Below are positions 31,843 to 45,362 of a stretch of DNA of 64,000 nucleotides, in pieces. The notes below the pieces were generated by a model. It was not told the origin of the DNA. It worked only from the letters and a program-made list of their open reading frames with translations, and did not search any database. This DNA is from Chlorophyllum brunneum (taxonomy: Eukaryota; Basidiomycota; Agaricomycetes; Agaricales; Agaricaceae): the NCBI GenBank assembly GCA_963576785.1, contig OY756142.1, positions 1-64,000 of the forward strand, given 5' to 3'. A program made the position numbers and the translations under genes. Position 1 is the first letter of the stretch. Each line of letters begins with the position of its first letter.

Positions 31843-33364
31843 TCACAGGAAGTAATCGGCAGGGGGGCGTTTAGCTGGTACTGATCTCACATCCTAACGG
31901 ATCAGGAGATGAGCAAATGAGGGTTCAAAGTTGTGAAAAAAAAAGAAAGAACAATAGAAGACATGGGGATGATGATGAAGGGTGGATGACACATACAATA
32001 GGAGCGTGGTGAAAAACTTTGTATTCTTGACCTAAATGTTCGTCAAGTTCGAGGATGGATGCAACGTTGCCACAGCTGTGTTAATTGATGTTTAATATAT
32101 GAGCAAGGAAGGGTGGATTCAGGGAAGGGGAATAAGTGAGGAGGGTGGACGGATGTCCGCCAAGGGTGATACAAGATCCGGTCCCGGTAGATACAACGCA
32201 GCGGAGAAGAGCCCTTTCTGTGGGCTGTTACTTGTTTGTCTAAACAACAACAGCACGTACCGGTAACAATAATTTGGAGCGCTCCAGACCGTGACAATAG
32301 TTTGGTCAAACATGAGCTTGAAGCCGTCCATCGCTAGCTGATGTGCCCGTGCGATGAGGTCAATAGCATTATTGTATGCAAACGCTTTAGTGATATCAGC
32401 GCCGAAGAGGAAACCCGCGCCTCGAGGCGATAATCCCCATCCCTGTATATCTATACGCCAAAAAAAACGATAATCCATGAGTCAGCATAAACTGTCAAGG
32501 TGGGGGAGTAATTGACCGTCAGGATCGGACCAAAGCAAGTCGCACATGGGGCCGTCGTGAGGCACCTCTTGTTTCCTGTCAATAGCCCTAATCTAGTGAC
32601 ACCACACACATGTCCCCGGCATTCAAGGCGTGAGAGAGTGGCAACGGAGAACAAAACAATGCTACTCACCTGGTCAATACTCTGTAGATTTGGACTGAGA
32701 CCGCCGTGAACACAGAAGACTCGGCCATCAACAATGGCACCAAGTGCGAGATAGTCAAAGACTTCGCAACACCAACGCCAAACGTTACTACTACCATATT
32801 TACGTTGACATTCGTCGTAAAAACCATATACTTGAGTGATTTGACGGGACTCGTGGTTGCCTCGGATGAGGGTGATGCGATCGGGGTAACGAACCTTGAG
32901 GGCGAGGAGCAGCAAGAAGGTTTCAACAGAGTAAAAGCCCCGATCAACAAAATCGCCTGTGTGGAGATTTTGTGTGTGTGAGCGTTCGGGTTGTGTGGCG
33001 GCCACGTAGTCAATTGGTTTCACCCATGAATAAGTAATTGGTCTCTGGGCAGAAACCGCCCACTTTGAACAGCTCCATCAGATCAAAGAACTGGCCATGT
33101 ATGTCTCCGCAAATCTGTGCTTTCCAAAGGTGAGACAGGCACAAGGCTGGGGGAGGCAGTGCACAAACGGTCACTGGGGCATCTACAACTTGCACATTGC
33201 CTTCTTCAATCAGTATCTCTCTGGCCTTGAGGCACAGGCGCTTTACGTGTTCTTCGGAAATGGGCTCACAGCGGATAAGCTGTTCTATATGGCTGATAAC
33301 ATGTAAGAGCCACGAAATGGAGATCAAAAACAATGACTATTTACTTGTCAAGCTCACTGGACAT
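31843..33364 (-). CDS. PPH3: Serine/threonine protein phosphatase PP4 catalytic subunit
   Basis: ATG at 33364 (MSSELD) with a first intron after 19 nt. Later exons encode all PPP metal-site motifs: GDIHGQ, GDFVDRG (split by an intron), RGNHES, and CVHGGLSP, then [29 protein letters not shown] and the terminal DYFL, reached through a last intron (about 31950-31890), fit PP4/PP2A-type enzymes. [21 protein letters not shown] matches PP4 most closely. A longer intron of about 185 nt separates YCYR from [10 protein letters not shown]4 (yeast Pph3) dephosphorylates gamma-H2A and other DNA-damage targets in a complex with regulatory subunits. The symbol is given for the yeast orthologue by resemblance. 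Confidence 0.9.
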
Positions 33365-33527
33365 GGTTGATCGTGGTCAATGTTCAAGCTTACACAAACA
33401 ATAGGGAGGGTATCCATCAAATTGATATACGATACGATACAATGACAAACGAGAGCATGCCCACATTACATTCGAATAACCCGATGAAAAATTCTATATA
33501 TATAACAGCTACGAGCACGAAAAACGA

Positions 33528-34797
33528 CTACTGGATAAGAGCACCGACGCCCTTGCGCAAGCCGTTCTCCGACTTCCACGGTGCATGGCCGATGGAAAGA
33601 GGAGGATAATGAGAATAATCATTAGGCAACGGCTGCGGGTTGTGGATGTAAGGCGACGAAGAGTGCGAGTGTGGGTGGCAATCATCCCTTCGCTCCTGAA
33701 TAGGAGCGAGAGTGGGAGGAGGAGAATCAAATCTTGCTGATGAAGCATAGATATGGTGACCTTGATCGGTAATCATGCCATTGCCGTGGTAGCGTGCTTG
33801 AGCATCATCGTAGACATTGTACGTCGGGGTTGGCGGTCCAGAAGTGTGGGAAGAAACGGAATGAGAGGATGCGGGTGAGGGAGGTGTTGTGGACGAAGCC
33901 GACGTTTGCGGTGCATTATACGAGGTGATGTGTGAAATTGAGTGGCGCGAGCCATGGGAGTTAAAATTGTCGTGAGAGCTGGAGGAATAAGAGAGAGAAT
34001 TGGTCGATGGGTTTGGCGGAGAATGGGAGAGGGGAGTAGTATGTACGTATGTAAATCCCGTTCCCTGCGACTGCTCCTGGTATGTCGTTGTCCCACTCCT
34101 ATACGAATATTGCGAGTTGCCCATTCCCATTGGCACATATTGCGAGTATGATTGTTCCGGCGACGATGATGACCGGCTTGACGATCCATCGGCCAGATGC
34201 GCCGTCGCTGGCAGCGTCGCTTGAGTGAGCGCCGGCGGCGAATCGGGCGGAGTTGCATGGTGCGTGTAGATTCTTGCCTGTTCGAGGGCCGGAGGGGAGG
34301 ACAACGACGGAGGGGCATGAGGGGGCTCCGGGACAGCGGCGGCAGCGGAAGTACGCTTGGCGCCGCCCATGGCACGTGAGATGGCAGAGCGGGTGGAGCT
34401 GCGACGCGATCCAGGTGAAAGATGGATACGGTAGCTGGAGGCCGGTGCCGGTCAGAAAGAAGGGTAAGGACCGTGTCGGTCGGAAGACTCACTGTTGCTG
34501 AAGATTGTCCTGGCGCGAGCAGCGGGTCTCACATCCGGGGAAGGGACACTTGTGGTTCCGTTCGCCGGTGTGGACACGCGAGTGCCTTGCAAGATGGCCA
34601 CTGGTAGTGAAGGCACGATCGCAGGTTGGACAGACGTGCTTCTTTTTGGGGGCCGGGGCAGCGGCGGCAGGCTGGGGTTGAGCCTGAGCAGGGAGCGTAG
34701 GAGAGGACTGGGTAGTATCTGAGGGCAAGTAGGGCTGGCCAGCAAAGTTGGAGTGATAGAATTGAGTGCTCATTTTCGCAGACTCTGCGCGAGGCAT
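33528..34797 (-). CDS. C2H2 zinc-finger transcription factor, NRG1-like
   Basis: Two exons, 34797-34493 and 34434-33528, give 403 residues; a second in-frame ATG lies at 34773. Two classical fingers sit at the N-terminal third: C56, C59, H72, H76 and C84, C89, H102, H106, with TTSGHLARHSRVHTGERNHKC between them. This is the pattern of NRG1-type glucose and stress repressors in fungi. The intron falls within the second finger, between C89 and H102. The remaining 290 residues are low-complexity Ser/Pro/Tyr/His-rich and probably disordered. Regulation is not evident, but the 5' region is unusually long and pyrimidine-rich. Confidence 0.82.
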
Positions 34798-37700
34798 TGC
34801 TGAGGGCGGAGAGAGGGATGCAGTTGAGGGCTGAAAATAGGCTGGTTAAGAGGATTTTGGCGAACCACAACAAATGGACTTTCCCGGTTTTGGACCCTTT
34901 CACATGCCCTTCCTTTACGTACCCCATCGAGATCCCCCAGATCTCGCGTAGTCACGCTGTCACGCCCCACCGCCCAGGCACTTGGCCGTTTTTGTCTGAC
35001 GCGGCGGCTCCCTGGACAAATCCGATCTCAACCCTCCCTCTGCCCCCCTCCCTCCCTCAGCCCACTATTCAGACTCTCCAGTTGCCAGGTATGGCGATTA
35101 TCACATCATCGATTTCAAATCTCCTCATATTCCTCTTCCCCGGCGATCTCTTTCCTTTTCCGGAACTCTCCCACCCCCTCCGAGTCGGAATCATTCCATC
35201 CCTACGCGAGGTTACCCCGTTGGCCGACGCATAATTTCTCTCTCTTATCACCTGACCATGCCATTTCCACGCCCGGCTCTTTCCGCCAAGACGTCCTTGC
35301 CAGTCCGTCGTCCAAGATCGTCGCTGCCATTCATCTCCGGTCCGTATCTTATCTCAATTCGTACTAGACTACACACCCACAACACATGTCTCTTATCCCG
35401 CTATTATGTATCTTTCTGCGTGCTACATCCTCCCCACATCCTCCTCCTCGTCCTGGGAACCGTCAGGTCCGTGTCGGAACACGTGACTCTGCCCCAGTAG
35501 GCTGCCTCCTATAAGCTCGGCCAGGGTAAGTCCCGGTCCCTCTGTCCTTCTGTGCATCGAAGGATGCCGTCGGTAACCTAAGAGCTATCAATACTCCCAA
35601 GGGCCTCCCACAACCCGTCTCGCACTCCCTTCTCTTTCATCTAATACTGTACCTAATCCACTACCGTATACCTCTCGCATCTGTACATCTTTTCCCTGGC
35701 TCCCTTCCACTTCTCCCCTTTTCCGAAATCTGGTAAAGCGTGTTTTCTATATGCCACTTCGACGGTTCCCACTCTCCACTTCCCGCTGTGAAATCCGAGT
35801 ATCCCTAAACCGGCAAGGCCAACACCACCTGACCATTTCAACATTGAGCCAATCGACGATGCCGCGATGCCCTTTACATGTTCATTGAATTCAAGCCCCG
35901 TAACCATATTTTGCTTTAGCCTGCTTCTGACATTCTGTGTCATTCTCACCCAGTGTCACTGCCATCCGTCACTTGTCTCTCCCAGCCACCCGTTAGAGCA
36001 CAGTCGCCGTTTCAAACTCCTTACCTCTCTCGCTTGCCTCCGAATCGGATTCACCTCTCTTCTTCATTTCGTTCTCTCATACGGATCCTCGACTTTGGCT
36101 CTAACAGCTGCGTGCAAAAGATGTACTTGAAATGAAACCCATAATCCTTATCTCCAGCCGGTTTCTGCGCAACACACTTTACTGATACATCATCATCACT
36201 TTGTGTAACCATCTTCTTCGTAACAAATTCCAAACATAATTTCAAATGACCTCTCCAATTCAATTACTATTTGAGCGTTTCGCGTATCACCCCTCTCACT
36301 CACACCCCTATTCGCATTTACATTCCTACTCTGACATCGACTACATGTGCAACAGCCATGCATGTCCTCAAGTGACCATCAACCCAACATACCATCAGTC
36401 TATACCTGAAAGAGCTCAGGTTCAGGCTCGGAGTACTGTGAATTTACTCTATCTTCCCCAAAGGGTCATCAAATTCTTTGATGATATAGAGCCCAATAAT
36501 ATGTCGAGAAGCATGGGTATATGGGGGACATGTGGTGTTAACACGGTCGTATGTTCTCCTACTCTGTATCAACCCCAGGTCTTTTCAAGATGGAGTAACA
36601 GAGGTGGCGGAAATGCCGACTCCCCTCCGCTGCCAGTTGTAAAAATCCTCCATAGAATCTAAATTGATTCCACTGGTGAGAACAATTTCAATGTTTCTGA
36701 ATTAAGTCTCTGTTCTCCGGTTTTGAAAAATGCTTTATTCGTCCATGAGCGAATCATTGTAGTACCACCGACGTCAAGTACCACCGACGCCGCAACTGAT
36801 ACCAGAGAATCATCAAAGAACTTTACAGCGTTTCTGATGGCAGCTGATGGCACCGGTCAGTTAGTGCTGCGATTTATTACCGTTACTGCTCATTGATACA
36901 TACGGTAGTACAGAAGTGTATCTCGTCGTGGTACTACCACCGCTGTTAGTCGGCACGGCACAAATGCAATCAATCTGATTGTCACCGACTCGGATTGTCC
37001 TCAGCTGCACAATGGAGTACATGTCATTGTCTATTTCTGCCCCTCATTCACACTCCGCCACCGTAACCCAACCTGAGCATCTATAAACCCCAAAACATAT
37101 CTGAACATATGTACGTATCGCGCAATGATCGGTGTCGTGATGATGCGATGATGGAACACATGCACTGCTGCGCTTCGTCGTTTTGTGATTAGATATGGAG
37201 CTTAATACACAGTCCGAACTTCATTCACACAGCATTTCCCCCCACCTTACCCCACTCGTCGTTATGTGGTACCTGAAACACTTTCCAACTGCAACATATC
37301 AAAAACACAAATCAACATCTAGTCAGGAAACGGGGAGTCATTTATCAAGAAATTTTCTTGTAATCAGTTGAGAGACCTGAGAAGTGTTGTAGGATTCAGG
37401 CTCGTATCGAAGTTTGTACAATGTTAATTAACACCTGTAGCTGTAAAAAGGGAAATGGCGGAGGTTGTTCAATCGCAGGGAAGAGCTTCAGACTCACCAG
37501 ACTATCAGGTACCGTCAGCGTTGCCCGACATCCTGACAGGGTGCGAAAGTGTATCTCTAGTGCCTTCACGTGGGATTGCCAAGGTTAGCCTGTCCTATGA
37601 AGGGAGGGGGGGTTCAGACAAGCCAAATACCACGCCACAGCAAGTTTAATTGATTACACATTGTGACATTGACATTTGCGTTGGAGTGTCGCGCGAAACT

Positions 37701-40609
37701 CGGACTAACTCGTTCATGGTAAGTGTGTACTGGGATCCAAGGCATTTTTATTCTCCATCATTCTGGTCAAAGTTCCCTCCGTTTTGAAATTTAGAGGAGT
37801 AACTTGGACTCTGGACTTTGTTTCTGATCGTTTTTTTTTGCATGAATGGCTGATAGACTTGGGAGGTCAAATAAACTATCACCCTAGATCCTCAGCGTCA
37901 TTTGGTATGCAGTCCACCGTAATCTCTCTCGGGTGGTGCGCCCAGGGTGCGCCGAAGATAAAGATTAGCAGCCAAGATATTCATCAAAGGTCTTGTCACC
38001 CAGTGACCCTGATCATGATCGATATCCACCCAATTTTGGTATTCATGAACTCTCTGCCTATGACACCAACAACAATTCTATGACGATCACTACTCGGTTT
38101 GGACAACCGCTTTCTGATGCGCTGTCCCCTAACTAACGCCATCATACGCAGTAACCTACTTTGTGCCCAAAGAACAAGTTTCACCATTGGTATTAAGGCA
38201 CATACACGTCACTCAATCACTTAGCGTGTACATTCGAGATGGTGTCGCAATGCTTCCCAACCTCCAATAGGGTGGTCAACTGTGGGGAAAAGAAAAGCGA
38301 CGCCGCTTGATACATATTGGGAAACTTTTTACAAGCTTGATGCGTACCCCTTCCGAGTCGGAGAAGTATCTTTATGATGTCCCCGTTCTGACTTGATCAA
38401 GCTTCTCGGATATCCCAGAATATAACTGATCTCAGACATAATCGTCACTCGCGGTGCCGCTTAGGCGGCATTCATTGGTGCCGAAGTTGAGTTGAATTCA
38501 TTTAATTCAATACAAGCTTGTCAAATACCCACCGGTCCACGTAGCGTCATGTCGAAGCATTTGCATTATACAATCGTATGTGAAGTGTCCATGAAGCCTG
38601 TAAAATTCATTCGAAATGTCAAGCCGGTATAACGATTATGACGAAAGGTCATATGACTTGGTAGTTAAAGTTTTTCTAACATGACCGGCAGCTTACCCAG
38701 TCCCTTAGATCTCGGCCTTCCATCTTCCCGCGGAGCAGGGACGTGGTGATTACGGATGAATCTTGATACAATTGAGGGCGGACCTACGTTCTCGTCTGTC
38801 ACTCATAGTCCTCGGGACCCTTATCCTTTTTTCCTAGGATCTAATCAATGTGATGTTCAAGCCCCAATACTCGTAGATAGTGTGATATGTGTATCATACA
38901 AGTGGCAATACAAATCGTAACCGTTCTAGCCCTCGTGACGGAGTAAAACATGTTTGATTTTGCTTCGTCATGCCGGTGGGTATGGACGCCCCATGCATGA
39001 AAGCACGCCGGCGGAATAGATCAGCAAACCTTCCAAAATCAATTAGCACATTCTGATAGATGAGTAGTTTTTGGTTGCCCGGTATCTTGACCGAGGTTGA
39101 GATACATGTTGTAGTCTTCTGTTCTCAGTAGGCTATTTGCAGCGGGGAATGTTCCGCAAACCTTCTACGAGGCCGTTTTCCTACACCCCGCGAACATTAA
39201 AAGACGCTCGTACGAATGGATATCGAAAGGGTCATGGGTTGCTTGCCGGCGGATATCTAGGAATGCCAACAGGGTGCACCTTCTGAACGATCCGACCCTG
39301 GCGGACGATAGGACCCACTCGAAAAGGGAACAGATACCGTAAAGAGGGGATATGCGCAAAACCCTTCGTCCGTGACACCATGTGAGGATTTGCGAATCTT
39401 GCCCTTGGAATCGGTTTCCTAGGGAGAAGCCTGATAATTGCGATCAGGATGTTGCGCCCGTCTATACATAGCCGCGTCACCTCTGCCAACCAGCGATTGC
39501 CTTTTGCTTTGTGACGGCGGGATGTTTCAAATGGGGCCGAGACATGCCCGAAGTGCCCTGTAATAGGCGTTAACTTTTCTAAAGTGTCGTTCTCAGTGAG
39601 AGAGACTGACCTCAATGGTACAGGATTAGCATGGGCTGCGAGACGGACTGAACATGTGGCCTCCGCATGACGGGAACATCAGAGGCATCGTTCTCATGCA
39701 TTCTCCGAAAGGGTAAACCGAAAGGAAAGCGACAGAACCGAAAGATTTCATTTTTCGTGGCCTCGAGTACAGTTGCATCGATGCTTCAAATTAGAGAGGG
39801 TGACGAGTTCAGCCTATAGCCCGTATAGTCCCCGGGAAATATCAAGTCTGATAGTGCATGGGACAATTCTTTCCGATATCGGCTTTCCAATTGTAGCGAG
39901 GAAGTGATATGGTGGGCACGATTGAGCGGCGTTTCATCACATAGCATTCGATGCGAAATCGAAGACACCGGTCACCACGAATTGGATCAACATGTTCGGC
40001 AAATCGTTACAGGTCGCACTGCGCGCTCGAAATAACATTCTGCCAAACATAGTCATATGGTCGGCATGAGGAGCGGCAGACAAAGTATATCTTCATCCAC
40101 AAGGGGCGCAGTCTAATTCTGGGTTTGTTTCGGGGACAAGCTTTAGTCTCAGAGACGTGTGAAACGGAACATTGCGAGGGACAGATGGGAGTATGACGGA
40201 CTCCATCAAATATTGCCGCATTACCTCGCGTCCAGTCCGAGTCGGAAGCGCTTCCATTCAGATGTGAGGCGGCGGACAAGTTTTTGTACGAATGGAATTG
40301 AGATGACACTGTCAAGGATAGCAGCAGTTAGTTCATATGTTTGAACGCAGAGACGAGTAAATGAAACTGAAAACCTCTGAGGGTAGCACAAGGAGAAAGA
40401 AAAACAAGGCCTGTGTGTGTTTGATTTCATGGTGATAAGGTATCACCTCCGTAGATGCTGGTGCATGGGGTGCAATGACTCCACAATGAACCATTTCATT
40501 GGCCATGGCGAGGAGCATGTAGCTCGTCGATACGTATAATGAAATGTTCCCACGGTGTGCTTTGTATTCCCTAGCGCGCGGCTGTTGACTTTGCTTTCAA
40601 CCTACCACA
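34798..40609. other. 5.8-kb gene-poor region
   Basis: The first 1.4 kb (34800-36200) is strongly CT-rich on the plus strand and may be the leader and promoter of the zinc-finger gene, which reads away to the left. From 36.2 to 40.6 kb there are only short ORFs without motifs. Frames near 37784-38083 and 38150-38290 have weak coding character and could be decayed sequence. No tRNA, transposase or repeat array recognised. Confidence 0.4.
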
Positions 40610-43140
40610 ATGGGCGCTCCGGATCACCAGGGTCATACGCGATATACAACTCAAAGTCTCCTGGGATATGTCTGGCGCTTATCATTGCTCGTCTTACTGT
40701 TCTTTACTGGCCTTTGTTTCCAACCTTGGTTCATGCAAAAATGGCTTGTGGGCGAGCAGCGACATACCAGTACCCTGTGTGCGCAGCCATCGCCTGCGGC
40801 AAAGAGGTCAAACTATTCAAGCGCATATGGTTCTCTCGAGTTCAAGAAGAAAAGCGCATTCAGACTTTCAGGAGCCGTGAAAATTCCAACAATGTATGCG
40901 GTATATAAGCTTTTTCCCTCGCATTTTTTCACGAACAGAGTAGGTCATTTGATGATATGGGACCTGTGGATAAGGATAAACGCTGGAATCCATTCACCAC
41001 ACTCCACCAATATCTCGAGAAGACATTCCCAGTTGTGTAGGTTCAACTCCCCGCTGTCTTGTGTTTCACTGGTCATAATCACAGCCATGCCAATTTGAAA
41101 CGAGAGGTGGTTGGAGGTTTCTCTTTAGTGTATACCCTTCCTGGATCGCTACCGAACCTCAAGCCTTTGATGCTCGCTGGTCATCTAGACGTCGTTCCTG
41201 CGTAAGCTTGTTTCCTATCACGTTAATTTAATTTCATCATAAGCTTTGCTTAGTCTCACCGCCTTGGATCGGTGGTCTTATCCACCTTTTGAGGGTAAGA
41301 TTGACGAGGAATGGATCCATGGTCGTGGAGCGGCGGATTGCAAAAATAATGTTATTGGGATCTTGTCCGCAGTCGAGCACCTCTTGGAATCCGGATGGAC
41401 GCCGAAGAGGACTCTTGGTACACCTATCTTCGATGTCGTGCATGTATCAGATATACTCACGGCAATCAACCAACAGTGCTTGCTTTCGGGCAAGACGAAG
41501 AAATCAGCGGTTTTATGGGCGCAGCAAATATTGCCAAGCACATCAAAAGCAAATACGGGAATCAGGGCATTGCAATGATTGTGGACGAGGGCGGTATGGG
41601 CCTCGATACCATCTATGATCATGAATTTGCTCTTCCTGGTATCGCAGAAAAAGGATATATGGTAAGTAAACTTACTCCATGGATTGCCGACCTGGGTTTG
41701 CTCACGAGAACATAGGACGCTATCATCACTGTTAAGACACCCGGGGGCCAGTAAGATTATTTTACCCGCAATAACAAGTAGACTAACTCAGAGGCCAGCT
41801 CCTCCGTGCCAACACCACACACAAGCATTGGTATCCTCTCAAAGATAGTCTCCGAAATCGAGTGAGGATGACCGGTGGTCAAATATAAGGTAGCTGACGC
41901 AATACTAGGGATTCTCAGGTCTTCCACCCTCAACTTAAAAGAGAAAGTCCTATTTGGGAATACCTGATCTGCGTCGCGGAACATGGAGAGAGGGATCAAG
42001 TCCCGAGTTGGATACATGACGCTGTTTTCAGTTCCAATCCCGACTTCAATTCCGTTGCTAAATATTTCGCAACTACGTCATTGGCCAATCGTTACCTTAT
42101 TCAGACCTCGAAAGTTGCGACGGTCTTTCACGCCGGCATCAAGGTGAGAACATCCCGCTTCCCCAGCTTTTTCCGGTTTGTCCGTGGCTTTAGAGAGCTA
42201 TGACGTCGATGTTTGTTGAATTGCTATCATTACTGATTGGCTGTCTCAGGCAAATGCATTAGCCGAGAGCGCTACTGTCATCTTCAACAATCGCATCGAT
42301 ATATTCAGTTCCTGTGAGGGTCCCTGCCTCCATATCCGTAATGATATGCTTCTGATCTTCTTGGCTTCTCCACCAGGCGTTGAGGTTGCTCAGCGTTACA
42401 TAGAACTGGTCCAGCCAATAGCCAAAAAATATTCATTACTTCTCGACGGAGAGTCATACTCTCGGGAACCCTCAATCGGCAACATAACAATAAGACGGAC
42501 TGATTCTCTTGATCCAAGTCCTATCTCACCAGCAACTAAAGGAAATGTGGCATGGGATGCGTTTTCGAAAGCTGTTCAGGCGTCCTTTGGCCACGACGTC
42601 ATTACAACGCCAAGCGGAATGACGGGAAACACAGGCGAGTCAGATATCATCAATTCTTGTCTCATCTACTGATAGAAAGATCGCATCTTAGATACGCGCC
42701 ATTATGTGAGTGTTCATCTAGCAGTAAACGTGGAGAATTAACTCTACACTTTGGGTGTGTGTCCTCGTAGTGGGATTTGTGGGTGTTATTTCATGTCTCG
42801 TTCTCAAACATCTTATTTCACAAGGTCGCGTAATATCTACCGTTGGAGCCCGGCACGTACTGGAACAAGGTATGTTGGAGGTGAGACGGGTGTGTAAATG
42901 TGCATTCAACTCTTGACAGGTTGAACATTCACACTGTCGATGAAAAGATTAGTGAGTTTAGCGCTCAACATTACATGTATTCAAAACCCTTATGACGTCA
43001 GTGATCAATACCCACGTGGACGGCATCCGCTTTTACACCGGCAAGTATACATAGCACCTCGATTCCACATGCAACTCACGGTCTCTGAACACATACTAGA
43101 ACTCATCGTCATCGCCGATGACGGACCAGAAGATTTTTGA
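40610..43140 (+). CDS. M20 metallopeptidase, carboxypeptidase S (Gly-X carboxypeptidase)-like
   Basis: ATG at 40610. A membrane anchor (LSLLVLLFFTGLCF, about residues 24-37) is followed by a lumenal M20 domain: GHLDVVPA and WIHGRGAADCKNN with zinc ligands, then FGQDEEISGF with the catalytic Glu pair, PGGHSSVPTPHTSIG in the dimerisation lid, and SGMTGNTDTRHYWDL and THVDGIRFYTEL near the C-terminus. Fungal CPS1 relatives release C-terminal residues from vacuolar peptides. About a dozen exons; two introns appear to begin with GC (GCGAGT at about 42632 and GCAAGT at about 43043), because only those donors restore the family sequence. The last exon ends in IADDGPEDF, TGA at 43138-43140. Confidence 0.85.
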
Positions 43141-45362
43141 CTGGCGACGCAGTTTCATGTCAGTAAGTCGGGGTCTGATCCCCGTAGTTTCAGGCACTCT
43201 CGTAACTTCTGTTGCTATGAACAAAGAATATGATTAGCGAAGCCAGTTAAATAGCACACAAAGACTCATCGACGTCAGCACAGTCAAAGGTACAACCATC
43301 ACTTCCTAAGAACGCGAAAGACCGCGCTTCTCCTCGGGGAACGGAAGTATGAAGTCACTGCTCACTCGGTCACCAAGTAACGGTTCTCGCACCCTGAAAA
43401 TCTCCGCAATTGGGAATGTTTTATTGCTCATGGGCGTTGAAATCGGGTACGGGTAACGAGCGCGCAGGGTGTTTTGACAGTCCCTACAGGGTTGCGAGGC
43501 TGTCATCATGATGAGTTATTTTTAAGGGTGAAGTCACAAGTTAAACCGCGGGAACAACCCTTTGTCCCTAGGACCCTCAATGTCCTTTCCAGGGAGATAG
43601 GCTATGATGCGTAGGACTAAGCGGCCACCGTGATGTGACTCCCTGATTCCGAGGATCTCTCATGGCCAAGTATATATTTGTTAGCGAAGGCATAGTTTTC
43701 CGATTCCATAATCAACGGATCATTTGAGCATGTGTAGAAACAATTCGAGAGCCTCTGAATCTCTGCAAACAGACTTCTAGCTTATTCCGTCTAGGTTGGT
43801 GAAACTCTTGTGAGGCTTCCCTTCGCGATGCAGGTGTTATTGACGCGATTCGATGGACTAGCGAGAACCCGGAGCTCCAAATTGATGTGACATAAGCATA
43901 TGTTAGTGTAGATCACTATTGTGCAGTCGTGTTACAAGTAGCAAGGACGGGCTACCGTATGTTTGATGGAAGGTCGGGAATCCGAAGCTTTCAAATGATG
44001 TGACAATACATTATGGTGAGAAGAGGAGTGTCCACGCGTCGAGAATTTGAATGTCGGTAGAAAGCGAAACGGAGGCAATGAACCCTAGGGTGCGATTTGA
44101 AAAGTGATCGACTAAAGTCAAATCCCTACATACCAACACGTGAATTATATGGAAGCGAAATCGAAATGCGTCCTTCCTTTTCCCGCAACAGGTATTTTGA
44201 ATGCAGACACAGATCTAACATTTACTAATGTGACTGAATACCACGATGAGGAGCGATTATCGAGATTGGGAAGCGCCACGGTGTAATGGCTCGTGTGGCG
44301 ACCCGAACGTGACATATGGAAGGCGAAGTCGGACCATAATTTGAACTTCCGCAAGGCTTTCTTTGTGGCTGGATGTTTGGGCTAGTCTACAATGAGAATA
44401 CTGAAAAGAGGTCACGAGTATGAAGAAATGCGTTCAAAATTAAATTGCCACTCATATGTGAAGTCAATGACCCTATTGTTCGAAGAGCTTAATCGTTTCT
44501 AGCGCAGCTCTTTGTTACAGGGCTTCTTTCCTAGATGTCTTTCAGAGATAAAGGGATTGACGTAAGTACTAACACTAACCCTGCAAAAGAATAGAAGAGA
44601 GGAAAGGATAAGCGGACCCGAACCGCAGCCGTTGTGGGACAAGCCGCAATTCTCCACCCTGGAAAGGACTTAGGAGGTGGCATAATATAAGATTTCGGTT
44701 TCGAAATCCCTTTGATAGGTTTCGGAGGAGTGCAATGTAGCTTGGGATTTCTAGAAAGCATCGGTGGAATCAGGGGTAATTATCGGAAACCTAGGAAAGA
44801 AATTGTGGGTCCAAAGAAAACTTGGAGGAATTGCAGGATGAAGAGGATCGTGAGGAGGACGGGTGGAGAAGTGTCAGAACTGCACGACGATGCAACAAGT
44901 TGAGGGGTCCAATACCGTACTTTGATTCGCGTCACCCAGTGTGAGAGTTGTGAGCAACGATTCAGGATTTGATACCCCTATCAGTCCCTTTGGAATGGGT
45001 GATGGCTAGGGGCTCGGCACAACCACTCAAGCTTCAGGCTCGTTTGTCACGACTCGGTATAACGTTATTGGTAAGGTGCGGCTAATAACTGTGGGAGTCA
45101 TACTGATTCAACCCTGAGGAATGGACTGCCGACTCAGTTCATTGGTGGATCCATGGCGAGTCTGGATGACTCGTCGGGGGCGGGGCGGGGGCGGGATCCC
45201 GCCCAGTGATGGGTCACTCGGCACGTGATACAGTGCGGGTGAGACCGATGGGGCGCGTCGTGGGACGTCGTGAGTCAGTTGCGGGCACATCATATAAGGA
45301 ACTTTCCCTACTTAACTCCTTAACTCTTCCCATTGCCTGTGGATTTCTAGGTAACATCAAAT
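43141..45362. other. Intergenic, nothing coding recognised
   Basis: About 2.2 kb with short motif-free ORFs. The 3' end is the promoter region of the DNA ligase gene and holds a GC-rich palindrome (separate entry). Confidence 0.4.
45189..45204. promoter_or_regulatory. GC-box cluster with 16-bp perfect palindrome
   Basis: GGGGGCGGGGCGGGGGCGGG runs into GGGCGGGATCCCGCCC (45189-45204), about 160 bp before the ligase ATG. It stands out from the surrounding base composition and may bind a C2H2 factor; function is inferred from position only. Confidence 0.5.

Noticed and set aside
33773..34492. 239-codon arginine-rich frame on the minus strand
   Set aside because: Shadow frame of the zinc-finger gene's low-complexity second exon and intron.
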